Origin: Siphonodentalium dalli
Lineage: Eukaryota > Mollusca > Scaphopoda > Gadilida > Siphonodentaliidae
Reading direction: 5' to 3'
Length of the DNA stretch: 64,000 nucleotides
Assembly (NCBI GenBank): GCA_032622095.1
Contig: CP136064.1
Span: forward strand, 253,710,484-253,774,483
Shown here: positions 9,221 through 22,030 of the stretch, piece by piece
Numbering within the stretch: the first letter of the stretch is position 1
Layout: each line of letters begins with the position of its first letter
Notes under the pieces: generated by a model
What the model saw: only the letters and a program-made list of their open reading frames with translations
Database searches by the model: none
What the model was told of the DNA's origin: nothing
Made by a program: the position numbers and the translations under genes

Positions 9221-11067
9221 TGGGGAGCAGTGGGGGTGACGTTCCAACTATAGGGAGTGATATAGATTTGCTGATCGAACCTCGAGACATAATAATTAAT
9301 GAATCCAGTTTAATCTACCACGAACACCTCCCTTGTTTTGTCCGAGTACCGACCGAGGGGTTAGCTGGGCTCGTGCCACGGTTACTCCTGGGTGAAGAGG
9401 GATACATGCGGGCTGATCCGGTCAGAGAAATTGCCGAGGAGATATTTGGAGACATTACTTTTCGGTTTGATAAATCTTCGAAAGTCGGTAAGATAAGTAC
9501 CGGTCTACACCGCGACATAGACTTGGTGCCACAGCTGAGAATCAGTGGTTTACCACGGACAGCTCACTCGTTCACCACACGCGACCGGTTATGGCCATCA
9601 TACGACATTATATCACTCATAAGCGGCGGGGAGTTCCACCTCTTAGCACGCCTTGCTCGATCTAACCCGGATCCAGAGCACTATTTCTGCCTGTCATTCG
9701 CTAAGGCAGAAGTCGTGCTGTTGAGAACAATGTCTGCTGACCAGAGGATGAGTATGCGATACTTGAAGTTAATCAAACCTCTCATTGATTGTGACCAGGG
9801 AGTGTTGACATCATATCATCTGAAAACGTTAGCTCTCTGGTATTTCGAGAAAACCGATGCTCGTGCATGGGAAGAGTATTGCCCGGTCGTGGATATACTA
9901 AAGGGGTTAGATCAGTATTTGAATGACAGATTCCTGCCGCATTATTTTGTTTCCAAAATGAACTTGTTTGATGATGTCTCAGCATCACATCTGATAGATG
10001 TCCGCAGGCGCCTGTGGATATTTCTCGGGTTGTGTCTCATCACTGATGATATCGATGGAACCAGATCATACACAGGACTGTGGATCGCTATGAATATAAT
10101 GATTGACATGAACAATCGAATTTCCGAACCAAACCCAGAGAAGGATTATATGTGTGATATAGGGAAGATAATGGGACTATCAGAGGTCATGTACGGAACC
10201 GGGAATGCTTTTAATAATGTCACTAAACAAAAAATATCTGAATCTGTAATGAACATAAATCCACTCTATTTAGTTAGACGTGCGTGTAGTGACAAATTAA
10301 AAACAATTAACGACGCTGTTGATAGCTATGTGTTTTCTAAACCAATGGGATCTGATACAGATAAAGTTGTTACATTAATGCGTAGGATGCTTAACATTAA
10401 GGAACCTTTTGAGGAATTCTTCGGTATGAGATCAGCGCAAAAAGTCAGAGGCAGCTCTCGTTGTGTTGGCAGAGAATTGCGCAAATCAGTACATACAATG
10501 AATACATGGTTAGCTTTCACTGATGATCTCATTAACAGGTTGAAATCGCAACTGAGCAAGATTTTTGGCAAGGTGTTATGTGTAATGTCACATAAGTCAC
10601 GTGACCACAGTTGTGTGAACAATGATCAGGGCAAGGAAATTGACACACTGTGCGATGAAGTTATCAAAGACTTATTATCGTTTGCAGGTGGCCATATTGA
10701 AACTTTCGCCTATCCTGTCGAAAATGACACATACTCAATGAGACAAGTTCCAGGTGATGATGGTCTGGTAAACATTTGCATATTACGAGACCTCATTGAG
10801 AGACTGTTCCTTCCGGTTGAGTACGCTATCGTTATGAGGGTTCGTCTCAAAGCATCTGGTGGATCAGGTGATCAGGCGACAAGATTAATAGGAATGATGA
10901 ATCCAGACAGTCTGGAACATCGATGTTATGCAGCGCATTTCGTTGTCGAGGGTGTGTTACAGAAATTCCACGAGTTCTATGACACGTTTATCGACTATCA
11001 AGGGTTTTTGGAATTCGTGATCAACACACTCCGTGGCCGCGATCAAAGGCATTGTTCTCAAACATAA
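9221..11067 (+). CDS. cGAS-like receptor / Mab-21 domain nucleotidyltransferase, exon 2
   Basis: About 615 codons ending at the TGA 11065-11067. The acceptor is ATTAG at 9216-9220; the upstream GTG at 9220 is not a start. With exon 1 the protein is about 651 aa. Nucleotidyltransferase motifs: GSS, then SDIDLL (the two metal-binding Asp) and a third acidic residue in DIDLVPQL, followed by RDRLWPS. The helical half is typical of Mab-21/cGAS proteins: CLSFAKAEVVLL, LKLIKPL, TSYHLKTLALWYFE, LPHYFVSKMNLF. These proteins sense nucleic acid and make cyclic dinucleotides for STING; activity here is inferred. The domain ends near protein residue 310. The remaining 340 or so residues match nothing I recognise. 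Family members without enzymatic activity exist, but the acidic residues are intact here. Confidence 0.85.
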
Positions 11068-11280
11068 TCTTCATTCGCGACGCTGAATATGAATATACCA
11101 TCAAGCACAACAAGATGCAATCATTTCATGTGGAGATGTGAAAGCAGATGTTGTTTTACAAAACATATCCAATCTAGAAAACACACCCACTCCACTGGTG
11201 ACATATCGGAGAATCCGAAGACATCGACAGTTCAAGTTAATCAGATTGAGTTGAATCGAATAATTATCTTTTCAATTCCG

Positions 11281-14236
11281 GTGCGTATAAACACTGTCGG
11301 ATACCCGTTTAGGTTCGGACATTCCAATATGGCGGCGCCCACTTAATCAGATAAACGGTAAGTGTATATATTGTCTCCAAGCAGCAATCAACGACATCTT
11401 TCGGTGATACACCTTGAAACAGTTATGTTGGAATTTGTATGCCCAACACATACGTAACACGCCTTTCGCATGACAGGTATGTGAATTGTTGTATTTGGCG
11501 TGTCAAGTCGTTATAATTTTTAGAAATTTTATCGAGGCGGCGAAATGTTCGCTTTTTCGTATTTTTCTGGCCCTGGGCTCATGCATCCGCAAATTTATGT
11601 ATTGTTGTGTGTAGATTATGTCACCACACATCTTCGGAATGCAAAACCGGCGATATTTTTATTGTCTAACTCCGAAAAACGACCTTTGAAAATTTCAAAA
11701 TGTTCAGGTTCGGATTCGCAACATTCGCGATGGGTTTGTTCAGGTTCAGACACAATTTACGTTCAGGTTCGGACAAATTTGGTTCAGGTTCGGACGCATC
11801 AAAAACTTCGCATAAAAATGACACATCGAGGTACAGTCGCGTTCTTATTGCGTGTTTGTGCATTTGATTATCTTCCATTCGTAAAAGAAACGACAAATGG
11901 GGAACACGAGGCATGGTTTTAGCCCACTCGTGAATAATTTGGCGGACTTTCTTATTTTATGCGTGTGAGATGTATGCGATCACGTGATTCTCCTCCACAT
12001 CCACATACGATGCCACGAAGGTCGCCGCACGTAACGATGAGCAGATAACTGTCCATAATATAATTTACACGGCTTTTTGATGGGGGTACTGTGTGGTATG
12101 CCCCGGTAGAGGCTCGTATCCCCCGAGGCGAATCCCCCTCAACAAGCCGTGTAATGATGTATTTACCCCCGGTCTCTATTAACACTATTCCCAGACATAT
12201 TAAAAAAGCGTAGAAACGAGCCACGAACAGTAACTCTATTTCGTTAGACTGCTCATACGATGAATGTGATTATGTAGCTGTTCCCACAATTTGCCCATAA
12301 ATACTTGCTGATAGATAGACAATATATACCATGTTTTGTATCAATAATTGGATGATATATTTGGGTATTCACACGAAACATATTCTTTTCAATATAAGCA
12401 TTATGTGTTTTGCCTCATTTCTAAATGTTGAATCCAGTTACAAGTTAACCATTTGTCACACGACTAGAGCCCGAACATGTTGCGTTCTATTCAGCACTAT
12501 TCGAACATAGAGAATACCTATGGTTTGCCGGATAATACCTGCAATATGCGAATCTTCACGAGCGGCGATATTTCAGGACTATATTATTCGAGAAACCATA
12601 TGTTTTCTCTTTATGTTATGCTTATGGTAAGCAATTCTGCAAAACTACAAGTATTTGTTCATCGAAACAAGAATTTAGACGCCGAAGTAGCGAAACATAT
12701 GCAAACAATATCAGCAGTTCCGTTGGCAAATTAAGCATCTCTAAAATTTGGTGGAAAATTTCCTTCATGCGCTTAAGAGAATAGTGCCTACCCAATGGTT
12801 GAATATTACAGACAGAAACCCAATTAACAAATAACTGAATACGTAATAAAACGGGATCATTTGTTTTTCATTAGAACTTATCGCAGTAATAAACTATTTT
12901 CAGTCTTCCGCGGAATTTCGCGTAGTTCTATTGATAATAATACACGCGTCCATAATTGTGTACCTTGTTTATACAGAAGTATCTACAGTGAGATAACGTT
13001 TGAAAATTATTATCCATGCCAAGGTCCTGACGAAAGAGAGCGCATCGTACTGCATCGTATGTCATTTAAAATTACAGCTATTTCATAGGGAAACATATAA
13101 CAAACAACGCTTGTCCCCACAACCGATTGTAACTAACCATCTGATTGACAACAACGTCACGTTTACATCATGCACCATGTCCCCGTAACTCTTGGCAGTG
13201 GGCGTATAAAAGCACGTGAAACATCGTGGTTATGAATTACCCTTGAACTAGCAGTTTCACCAATCGTGACATTGTTCTAGCACGCTGAGCTTAATTGACG
13301 TCACCTAAAACACGATCGATAGGTCTGCTACTGATTTATTCTTATTGGTGCTGATTGGTGTGAATTTATCTGATAACCTATAAAAATCACACCACATGGT
13401 AGCTATTGATGTGGAACAAAATCGTTAGCTCCGCCAACATCGTGGGATACTAGGAGATTTAATACCCGGATGTCTCTTTTTGAAACCCATTGGCTCCGCC
13501 TCGGGATTCAAAATCGAGAACCAGGTATTAAATATCCATGTATCCCCGATATTTCAGAAGATTAGTAATAATACCACTGTTGCTCATATGTAAATTGTAA
13601 TAATTCGCACTAGCTGGTTTATAGTAGATATTGCTCGAGAATATTCAACTGTGGCTTTTATCCCATTAATTCGGAGAATTTACCACCTATATTTGGAAAT
13701 TTCAGCTGACATATTTAGATATAACCAATTAACAATGCATGTTCGTTAATAACACGCTCAATAAGATCGCAACTGGTAAGGTTTTGATGCGTCCGAACCT
13801 GAACTAAAATTGTCCGAACCTGAACCAAATTTGTCCGAACCTGAACGTAAATTGTGTCTGAACCTGAACAAAATCATCACGAATGTTGCGAATCCGAACC
13901 TGAACATTTTGAAATTTTCAAAGGTCGTTTTTCGGAGGTAGACAATAAAAATATCGCCGGTTTTGCATTCCGAAGATGTGTGGTGACCTAATCTACCCAC
14001 AACAATAAATAAATTTGCAGATGCATGAGCTCAGGGCCAAAAAAATACGAAAAAGCGAACATTTCGCCGCCTCGATAAAATTTCTAAAAATTATGACAAC
14101 TTGACACGCCAAATACAACAATTCACATGCCTGTCATGCGAAAGGCGTGTTACGTATATGTTGGGCATACAAATTCCTACATAACTGGGCGCCGCCATCT
14201 TGGAATGTCCGAACCTGAACGGGTATCCGACAGTGA
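11281..14236. mobile_element. 3-kb element with about 0.5-kb inverted arms
   Basis: The left arm (about 11290-11800) is the inverted complement of the right arm (about 13790-14236), with few differences. Shared landmarks: TGTCGGATACCCGTT, ATGGCGGCGCCCA, CGTAACACGCCTTTCGCATG, CGAGGCGGCGAAATG. Each arm ends inwards with several copies of GTTCAGGTTCGGAC. The central 2 kb has no recognisable transposase and contains smaller inverted repeats (about 12060-12160, 13440-13560). It starts about 210 bp after the cGAS-like gene. It looks like a non-autonomous foldback element or a pair of inverted insertions. Confidence 0.65.
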
Positions 14237-14490
14237 TAAAAGCCGAACACAACCGAACACAACCGAACATAACCGAACACAAGTCCAAATAATGGGAAAT
14301 TCACGAATAAAGTTCATATGCATGTGTATTCGTGTTCACACTATTACTATACGAAGTTTGGTGGAGTTCGGGTCAATAATAAGTGTTTTATTCGATATTT
14401 TGTAAAACGCGTTTGTGTTCGGCATAGAAAAGCCGAACACAAACTTCTATCTCATGCCATGGATTAGTTTATCCGCTGATAGGTGATAAT
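14237..14490 (+). repeat. Dispersed repeat, second copy inverted at 26265-26505
   Basis: It begins with repeated CCGAACACAA, contains a perfect hairpin at about 14409-14444 (GTTTGTGTTCGGC ... GCCGAACACAAAC), and ends near CGCTGATAGGTGATAA. The same landmarks occur in reverse at 26265-26505. It abuts the inverted-arm element on the left and a truncated retrotransposon on the right. Confidence 0.65.
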
Positions 14491-17029
14491 TAAATACGGT
14501 CTACTGATCCTGGTACATATATAGAACTTATCCATCATGCTCTGTCTACTGCATCTGATCAACTTACTCCAAGAAGAAAAGTTACGGTTCGGCGGAAATC
14601 CTTCAAAATCTTATCTCCAGCTATAACTGATGCTGTGCAAAAGAAAAAGCAAGCATTTTTTAATTGGAAAACTCATGGACGTCCAACTGACCCCACTAAC
14701 CATCTGTTGATTAAAAAGAAGCTAACCAATCAAGCCCTACGTCGGGAGATAAGAGTTCAAAAAGCTACAACAAAAGCACGGGTGAAAGAAGAAATTACCA
14801 GTGCACGATCAACTGACAACCAGCTCCTCCATAGATTGATCCGCACGCAAAAAAAAAACGATCTAACTGCCTCATTGAAGATCTACATGTTGGCGAAGAA
14901 ATTTATGGCAGTGAAAACATACTTGAGGAATGGTTTAACCACTTTAAGAAACTAGCAACCGAATCACCAAGTAACGAGATTGATGCTGATTATATTAAAT
15001 CCATACAGAAAGAGAAATACAGTATTCAGCAGCTCTGCAAAATTGCTCCAACATTACTTTTCAATACAGTGACATGCGATGACGTTCACCAAGCGATAAA
15101 AATGCTAAACAGGGGAGAAGCATTAGACCCCTATGGAATTGCAGCTGGACACCTTTACTTTGCTGGCAGTGACCTGCTGACCATTATACGGAATCTCATC
15201 AACCACCTATTTCTAGCTGATGACCTGCCAGAATGTCTAACGCTAGGTACTCTAAATCAAATCTTCAAGAACAAGGGAGATAAACATCACTCATGCAACT
15301 ACCGTGGTATAACAATAACTCCTGTCTTATGCCGTACCATCGAAGCTGTAGTAAAGATTCGAATCAACAAGAAGATTCTAGAGTCACAGAATCCACTCCA
15401 ACGCGGATTTACAAAAAATTCATCGCCTATGAACTGTTCACTGATTGTGGAGGAATGGTGTCGCAATAACAGAGACCTCAATCGCCCATCATACATAGCA
15501 TTTCTGGATGCCAAATCTGCATTCGATGTAGTTGTACATGATAATCTTCTCAAGAAACTATTTTATATTGGTGTCAAAGACCATGAATGGATGATGACTA
15601 AGAAACTCTATGATAATGCAACTACAGCTGTTAAATGACAGAACCAACTTTCACAACGCTTCATCAATCACCAAGGGGTACGTCAAGGTATGGTGTTGAG
15701 TGCTGACCTCTACAACGTATATATAAATGACCTTCTGTACCGTCTATCACTTTTGGATTGCACAGCATATATTGCTCCAGCCAACGTTACCTCCCCAACA
15801 TGTGCAGATGATGTAACTCTTCTCAGTAACTGTCCACTGAAACTTCAACATATGGTCGACATTTGCTACGATGATAGCCGTAAGGAAGGCTACCTACTTC
15901 AAAAGAAAAAGAGTGTCATCCTTCAAGTAAAGACCTCCAATCAGCCTGAAATAATTTATCCACCACTTAACATTAACGGTGCTGACATGCCAACAGTCGA
16001 GAGCACTTCGCATATGGGTATCACAAGAACATGGAATAATCAATCCCAGACAGCAGTGGACGAGAATATAAAGAGGGCTACAAAAGCTGCATATGCACTG
16101 ATGGGAACAGGTCTTAATTCATGGTGAAAATGGTGTCGATCCAATAACAGCCTTTGCTCTGTTCAACACGTACATATTTTCCACTCTATTCTTATGGACT
16201 TGAGGTTATATTACCATCGGGAACACAGCTGGAGAAACTGGAGTTACATCAGAGACGACTGGCACGACAACTGCTATCTCTAATGAATAATGCTGCAAAA
16301 CCTGCTATCTACATTTTATCAGGACTACTACCTATCGAAGCTATCATTCACAAGAAAGCAATTGGACTATTCACCAACATATGCCGACTTCCTGAGAAAT
16401 CCTGCGAACGACAGTTGGCACAAAGACAACTTGACAGTAAATCATCAACAAGTCATAGCTGGTGTATCCCCATCAAAGAATTGCTTCTTATGTATAACCT
16501 ACCAGAACCTCTATATATGCTTCATAATCCTTCACCAAAATCACATACGAAGATGATAATCAATAAAGCGGTGAACAAGCATTGGCGACAACTAATTCTC
16601 AATGAAGCTATCCTGTATCCCTCACTTAACCATCTCTCCAAGATTTATCACCCTGGAACCTGTCATCCAGTTATTCAGACCTATCAGCTCAGTGGCCGTG
16701 ATTATACACGAATACCAGTCAAAGCAAAAATCGTTACCGGCACCTACACTATACAGTCAAACCGTGCCAAGTACAACAAGAATGAAGTAGACCCTACTTG
16801 TCAGCTCTGTCGAAAAGCACCTGAGACGTTGGAACACTTCCTTATTAAATGTAATGCATTATATGGAGCACGCAGCGCTGCCCTTTCGAAACTTGAGGAT
16901 GCAGTACTAAAAGAACACCAGCTTGGAAACCCCATAACTAAGCACAGTCTATTGCAGCTGATTATTGATCCAAGTGCAGCTACCAATGATATTTCAAAAG
17001 CTGGTCTTACTTTCACTCACGGAGACTGA
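14490..17029 (+). pseudogene. Non-LTR retrotransposon ORF2, 5'-truncated and broken
   Basis: No endonuclease domain is present; the copy starts in the linker before RT. Recognisable blocks: NYRGITITPVLC, QRGFT, AFLDAKSAFDVV (motif A, 15504-15530), HQGVRQGMVLSADLYNVYIND (motif B, near 15670-15735), CADDVTLL (motif C, YADD changed to CADD, near 15800) and a C-terminal CQLC...HFLIKC zinc knuckle (16798-16850). Breaks: a frameshift near the A-run at 14850, TGA at 15636-15638 before motif B, and TGA at 16125 with a further frame change before 16154. The clade could not be assigned with confidence by eye. Dead copy. Confidence 0.85.
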
Positions 17030-17320
17030 CATATAATCTACATAGAGAGAGATATAATAAGCTTCAACTGTTTTCAAAGAAGACGAAGTGACACCCCCAG
17101 ATCTTAACTTATATTTTATCCAGAAGTTTTCTTAGAACTGATATACCGGCATGCTGCCAATCTTAAATATACATATACACATGTATGTACATACACAATG
17201 GTGATGGTTTTTATGAATATCATTCAACTGTACGAATAACCACGACAGACCGTCGGTGTGCCTTTGAATGCAGCATCTCCAGATAGGTAACATGTAACAG
17301 GTGGTCTCTCACCTATTGTA

Positions 17321-17558
17321 GTTCAGTGTTTTGACAATTAGTTGCAATCAGTGTTGCAATTCAACTGCTCTAAGAGTGAAAAATCAGACATGGACTAACA
17401 TGACGGTTGACCAACGCGACAGAAGATTTAACCGACGAATTTCATTTCTGCCAGAATCTTCGGCAAAATTACAAATTTCGACTGACGGACGTTTGACGAT
17501 ACCGAAAACCGCGGCTACTGCCAAGAAGCCACGTCAGACTAAAAGAGTACAGGAGTAA
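17321..17558 (+). CDS. Possible small ORF or terminal exon, unrecognised
   Basis: An open frame follows a good acceptor-like sequence (pyrimidine-rich, ending TTGTAG at about 17316-17321). An internal ATG at about 17400 would give a basic peptide beginning MTVDQRDRRFNRRISFLP and ending KKPRQTKRVQE. AATAAA lies about 25 bp after the stop, as expected for a 3' terminal exon. I recognise no domain. It could equally be a chance ORF in retrotransposon-flanking DNA. Confidence 0.25.
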
Positions 17559-17896
17559 ACGTCAAAAAGTATCTTGAGCGCAAAATAAATAATCTTTATT
17601 CCTTTCATATCATATTCCTGTCATATCAGACACATTTTTGAAAATAAAATAAGATATTAAAGGTACTCAATCCGAACAGAGGGTCCCCATCTCAACAGAT
17701 TCCAACAACAACAATCCGATCAGAGGGTCCTATATTACTATTTATTTGGCTGTGGGGGTAACAAATATTTGAGTTGAGTCGAGAAACCCATCAAACAAAG
17801 CTCAGAGTTATTTAAGGAATAATCTCGGTTTTCTAATGTAATTACACAGTCTAAAGGCATATGCCGAATCACAAACCTATAAATCGAGATTATTCC

Positions 17897-19534
17897 AGGG
17901 GGGGGGGGGGGGGCGTAAAAAAGTTGCGAGACGTGTGGGTCTTTTTTTTACATTTCCATTTTTTTTACACCCACCCTTTCTTGCATTTTTTTTTCATAAA
18001 ATTTTAGACACCCACCCCAAAACATCAAAGCGTTATGTTGGTCCCCTCTATAAAAACGACCAACCGCTCTATATTGGTCCCTTCTTTGAAAGAAATGTTA
18101 CTTCCTGTTAACAAACATGTGCAAAATTTAACTCTAAGCAATCAACAAAGGTAGAATATTATGTGGTTATATTGGTAAATTTATAACCCAGCCTATCCAT
18201 CTGTCTGAGTACAGCTGGTGAGTAGATGAAAAATATGTTGAATCCCCTGGAATGACAACAAAAAATAACTAGGGCCAGTGTTAGGGCCTACAGTAGAATA
18301 AAAAAAACACAAACTTAAATTTATCTGTTTTTCAGACATCAACCAGCATCAACTAGTAGGCCTAGAGCCTATAGTAATACCTCGCATTACGACTTAGAAC
18401 TAGGCCTAAAATAATGCTTAACACTTTGAGTTTGAACGTTGATGGTCAATTTAGTGCCAAATCCATATACACGGATGTATATTACTGAGATTCATTTGGA
18501 CAATCAGAGCTGAACTTCGGTCATGTACTGGATGGAGTTCATGTGCAATAAGAAATTCACACACATTCTGTACATGACCTTTATGTGTGCCTTCAAACTA
18601 GACCACCTTGCATGCACATCATCTTATAAATATACACTAATTAAGTAAATTAATTATTTTTCTTTGATAATTTTCAAATTAGCCTGAATTAGACATTAAG
18701 TGTCATTTACATACTAGTATATGCAGGTAATTATGGGATATAATAATTACAATGTGAACAAAACTGTAATGTGTCCTGGCCCTTCTTCACATCTATTTAA
18801 ATAATATTTTTATACTTTTCAGAAGACTATCCAAGGAAGGTTATATTTTTGTTTCTTTCAATAAATGTTATTAAAACTTTATTTCATGTCTACTTATTTA
18901 GTTATTGATGGTTGTCAACAACACTGAAACAAATAATTTGACAATTCAAATAATTATTTGACAAAAGTATATTTAAAAATCAATTTAGTATACAAACACT
19001 GATACAAATATTTAGTTCATACATTACACTCATGCATTAACTAACTGTATGAGTAAAGAGACTGTCATGAAGTATAACAATTATTGTAATATTCTGTCAT
19101 GAGCTGTTAGCTGATATTGTCAGACTGCATTAAGTTCACCGTACCCTAGAGCTATCTGAAGTATTTTGTTATTGATCTACACCGTGAACTAGACAATTTT
19201 CAATATAAAAACTGCCAAGCAAGCTGAAAAATCCACAATAAAAAAAAATTGCACGCAAAAAAAATCAGTGAAAATTTTGGGACCCACCCCCACAATATTC
19301 ACTATTTTTCCATTTTATATCAACTTATGGGGGTAATTATAACAATATTGAATGTATTAGTGCTTCTCATATTGCAACAAGCCACAACATATAAACAAAT
19401 ATGTTTAAAACAGTTGAAAATATGTCAATGAAAAAAAAATGCAAAAAAGGTGGTCAAAAACTGTTTCCGGCCTCGGGTACCCACCCACCCCCCTACCTCA
19501 TGTCTCTTAAAAAAAATTCGGCCCCCCCCCCCCT
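17897..19534. mobile_element. hAT-like non-autonomous element with G-run ends
   Basis: The left end is AGGGG followed by a long G-run; the right end is a long C-run ending CCCCT. GATTATTCC flanks both sides (17888-17896 and 19535-19543). CAGGGG...CCCCTG ends with an 8-bp duplication fit the hAT superfamily. No transposase was seen in the 1.6 kb; the interior has many T- and A-runs and two blocks rich in ACCCACCC. The element sits inside an older small hairpin (GGAATAATCTCG at 17814 and its complement at 17885). Confidence 0.6.
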
Positions 19535-19883
19535 GATTATTCCTTATAATTATGCCATCGATTGTTAAATATTGATTTTAAAGACTCATTTGCCCTTAAA
19601 ATAACACTTTGCAACATATCGCTACAATAAAAGGAGGTGAAGAAACATTGAATGCTGCATATTTTTTTCACGGGGACTTTGACTTTGTAAGTTTCAGTTT
19701 GTAGGGCCATTCTCTGTGGAATCTCAGAAATCATGAAACGCTTTGTAACATATCGTTACAATGAGACGAAGGGAAAAAATTTGTTGCAGTTTTCTCACGG
19801 GACTGGTACAATGTTTGGGGACATCTGTAAACAGTAATTAAAAATTTCATCCTATAATATAAATTGTAGTGCCCAGAATATAT

Positions 19884-20077
19884 CACAGAAGTTGGAATCA
19901 CCGACTTTTATGCCATTTTTTGAGATTTGTTTGGAGTTATAGGTCTATAACTCCAAACAAATCTAAAAAAATGGCATAAAAGTCAGTGATTTTTTGAGAT
20001 TTGTTTGGAGTTATAGGTCTATAACTCCAAACAAATCTAAAAAAATGGCATAAAAGTCAGTGATTCCAACTTCTGTG
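19884..20077. repeat. Foldback with internally duplicated palindrome
   Basis: The outer arms CACAGAAGTTGGAATCA and the complement enclose two successive palindromes, each with GAGATTTGTTTGGAGTTATA and its complement. The two inner palindromes are near-identical, so the structure can fold as one long hairpin or as two tandem ones. Confidence 0.75.
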
Positions 20078-20107
20078 GAATATATAACCACTAAATTTAA
20101 TACTCTT

Positions 20108-20244
20108 ACCACAGGAGCTTGGAACTTGATCAATAACTGCCTTAATTATGCTAATTAGCATTTTTTTGGGCCCAGCATTATGGCCAAAAAAATGGTAATA
20201 GGCTAATTAATGCAATTATTAATAAAGTTCCACACTCCTGTGGT
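20108..20244. repeat. Inverted-repeat element (ACCACAGGAG ends)
   Basis: ACCACAGGAG and CTCCTGTGGT form the ends. The arms continue imperfectly (TGGAACTT, TAATTATGCTAATTAGC) to a loop containing GGGCCC. Small MITE-like foldback. Confidence 0.65.
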
Positions 20245-21199
20245 CTTACAAACTGACAAGTGGTGCCTGCTGGGAAAATGTAAATAAAATTATAAATGAA
20301 AGTTGAAACGAAAACTAAAAAGTTGTGTATGTTTAGTCATGCATTTCGTAACGAAACGTCGCAAATACGACCAAATTTACACTCTGTAAAGAGCTTGGGA
20401 ATGTTTATTATATTGGGGCATTGTCTTTATTTGGATAGTTATTTATTATTATTTTATTAGCTTTCATAGCGTTCGTGAAAAAAAATGTGTACTGCGAAGC
20501 GAGTGCGAATAAAATAGCGTCCTTAGTTATTATGCAACGGACTACAAATATCATTGCGCGCAAATACTTTTGTGTCGTTTTTGTTGCACTTATAAAATCT
20601 CGACCTAATGTAATTATCCGATATAATTACATTAGCTTTGATAAACTCAACGGCAATTTACTATAGAAAATGAAGTGGTGTAATTATTAGATATTGATTT
20701 TTGAAATTTGTTATTTTCTCGAGATGAGTACTAATAATTGCCGTAAATTTCGTAACCTGCTCGAGATGTGTACACAAACACTATTCAAACAGACAAGGAT
20801 GGATAACTCTAAAATCAAGTGGTAATAATAACTCAATTTTGACTGTGTTCTGGGCCAGAATGTATTCCCGATAATGAAAAATAATAGCTTTCTAAAATCG
20901 ATATCTAACAAATCTGAGCTTTGATGGGTGACTTCCTCGACTCGAATCAAATATTTTTGACCCCCGAAGCCATTGAAATAGTAACTGAGAGGGGTTTTAT
21001 CGGGTTGAGTACCTTTAAATTCCTGCATATCAGACTTTTGATAAGATACAATATGAAGCGCTCTTTGTTCGTATTCCTATAATTCATTTCAATTCAATAA
21101 CCAATTCAATCGGTATTCGATGGATGTGTTTCTACGATAAGTTAAATACTGGCTTTATATCGGTTTCCACTATGCAGCATGATATATACACAAAAGTTA

Positions 21200-21349
21200 G
21201 GCACGGTACGCATCAGAGCCATTTCCATCCACTGACTTCAAGGAGAACAAGCTCTGCCCAAATCCGTTCAGCCGAGGGCAGAGTTTGCCTACCTCTAATG
21301 TCGGGTATTCTTTAATGTCAGTGGGTGGAATTAGCTCTGATGCGTGCCG
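21200..21349. repeat. Imperfect inverted-repeat element
   Basis: GGCACGGTACGCATCAGAGC at the left and GCTCTGATGCGTGCC at the right, with inner arms around CCACTGAC and GTCAGTGG. Small MITE-like foldback, no coding content. Confidence 0.6.
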
Positions 21350-21435
21350 AAATTTTGTGGTAATCACAAGGTGTGCCTCATATTTGTGCTTTATATTTTG
21401 TGCTTTTATATTGTGCTTAATATTTTGCGCTTCAC

Positions 21436-21590
21436 ATTTTTATGTTTAAGTTACTGTGTTTTATACCACTGACTCATGCATTGTATATAAGTGTATATTG
21501 TATAGTACATTTTTATGTTTTACGCTACATGTGTTTTATACCACTGACTCATGCATTGTGTATAAGTATAATATATTGTATAGTACATTG
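21436..21590. repeat. Two-copy direct repeat
   Basis: A unit of about 75 bp with TTTTATACCACTGACTCATG followed by CATTGT and TATAAGT occurs twice in tandem, with small indels. Confidence 0.6.
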
Positions 21591-21799
21591 AACATATTCT
21601 ATGATTGACATCGATTCCACCAGAATTCCTTGCACCATCACCAAGAGCTGTTATGTCGCCAGCTAAAACACGACGTAGAATCGCCAGATAACAAACATAT
21701 GAAGATATCGCCTGATTGGATGTTGGCCAGACACATACATGTCCTGATGCCACGACGAAGAACCTAATAACCTAATAATGGTCTGTTGGTGTATAAAGA

Positions 21800-22030
21800 T
21801 GCGTGACGAAAACGAATATCAGTGAAGATACAGAACATTATTTTATGTACTGCCCGCTATATGTATTGGAGCGATTCGACCTCTTCAATGCATTGGGATT
21901 ATTGGAAGTTGATCTCAAAACTTATCTATTACTTTATCGAGATAATCGCTTGAGTACCACTATAAATTCAGAAATTGTAAAAGCAGTTCATATTTATGTT
22001 GAAGTAACATCCAGATACAAAAATGCATAA
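21800..22030 (+). pseudogene. C-terminal fragment of a non-LTR retrotransposon ORF2
   Basis: The frame reads ISEDTEHYFMYCPLYVLERF and then about 50 residues to a TAA at about 22028. The E-x-x-EHY-x4-C-x2-Y-x3-R pattern is the zinc-knuckle tail of many non-LTR retrotransposons. The RT domain is missing, so it is a 5'-truncated insertion. AATAAA near 22430 may belong to its 3' UTR. Confidence 0.55.

Larger units (their letters stand above)
17658..21018. mobile_element. TTAA-flanked foldback element, interrupted by other insertions
   Basis: The left end TTAA-AGGTACTCAATCC (17658) and the right end TTGAGTACCT-TTAA (to 21018) match the ends of the intact element at 28609-29086. Arm sequences (GAGGGTCC, TTTGGCT, GAGTCGAG, AAAGCTCAGAG) also match. 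The right half contains GGATAACTCTAAA like the middle of that copy. It is much longer because other elements have inserted (17897-19534, 19884-20077, 20108-20244). TTAA target sites are the hallmark of the piggyBac superfamily. That both ends belong to one insertion is inferred. Confidence 0.5.

Noticed and set aside
9220-9222. GTG as the start codon of the cGAS-like protein
   Set aside because: Animal genes rarely use GTG. An acceptor AG ends at 9220, and an upstream ATG exon joins in phase; the start is taken as 8657.
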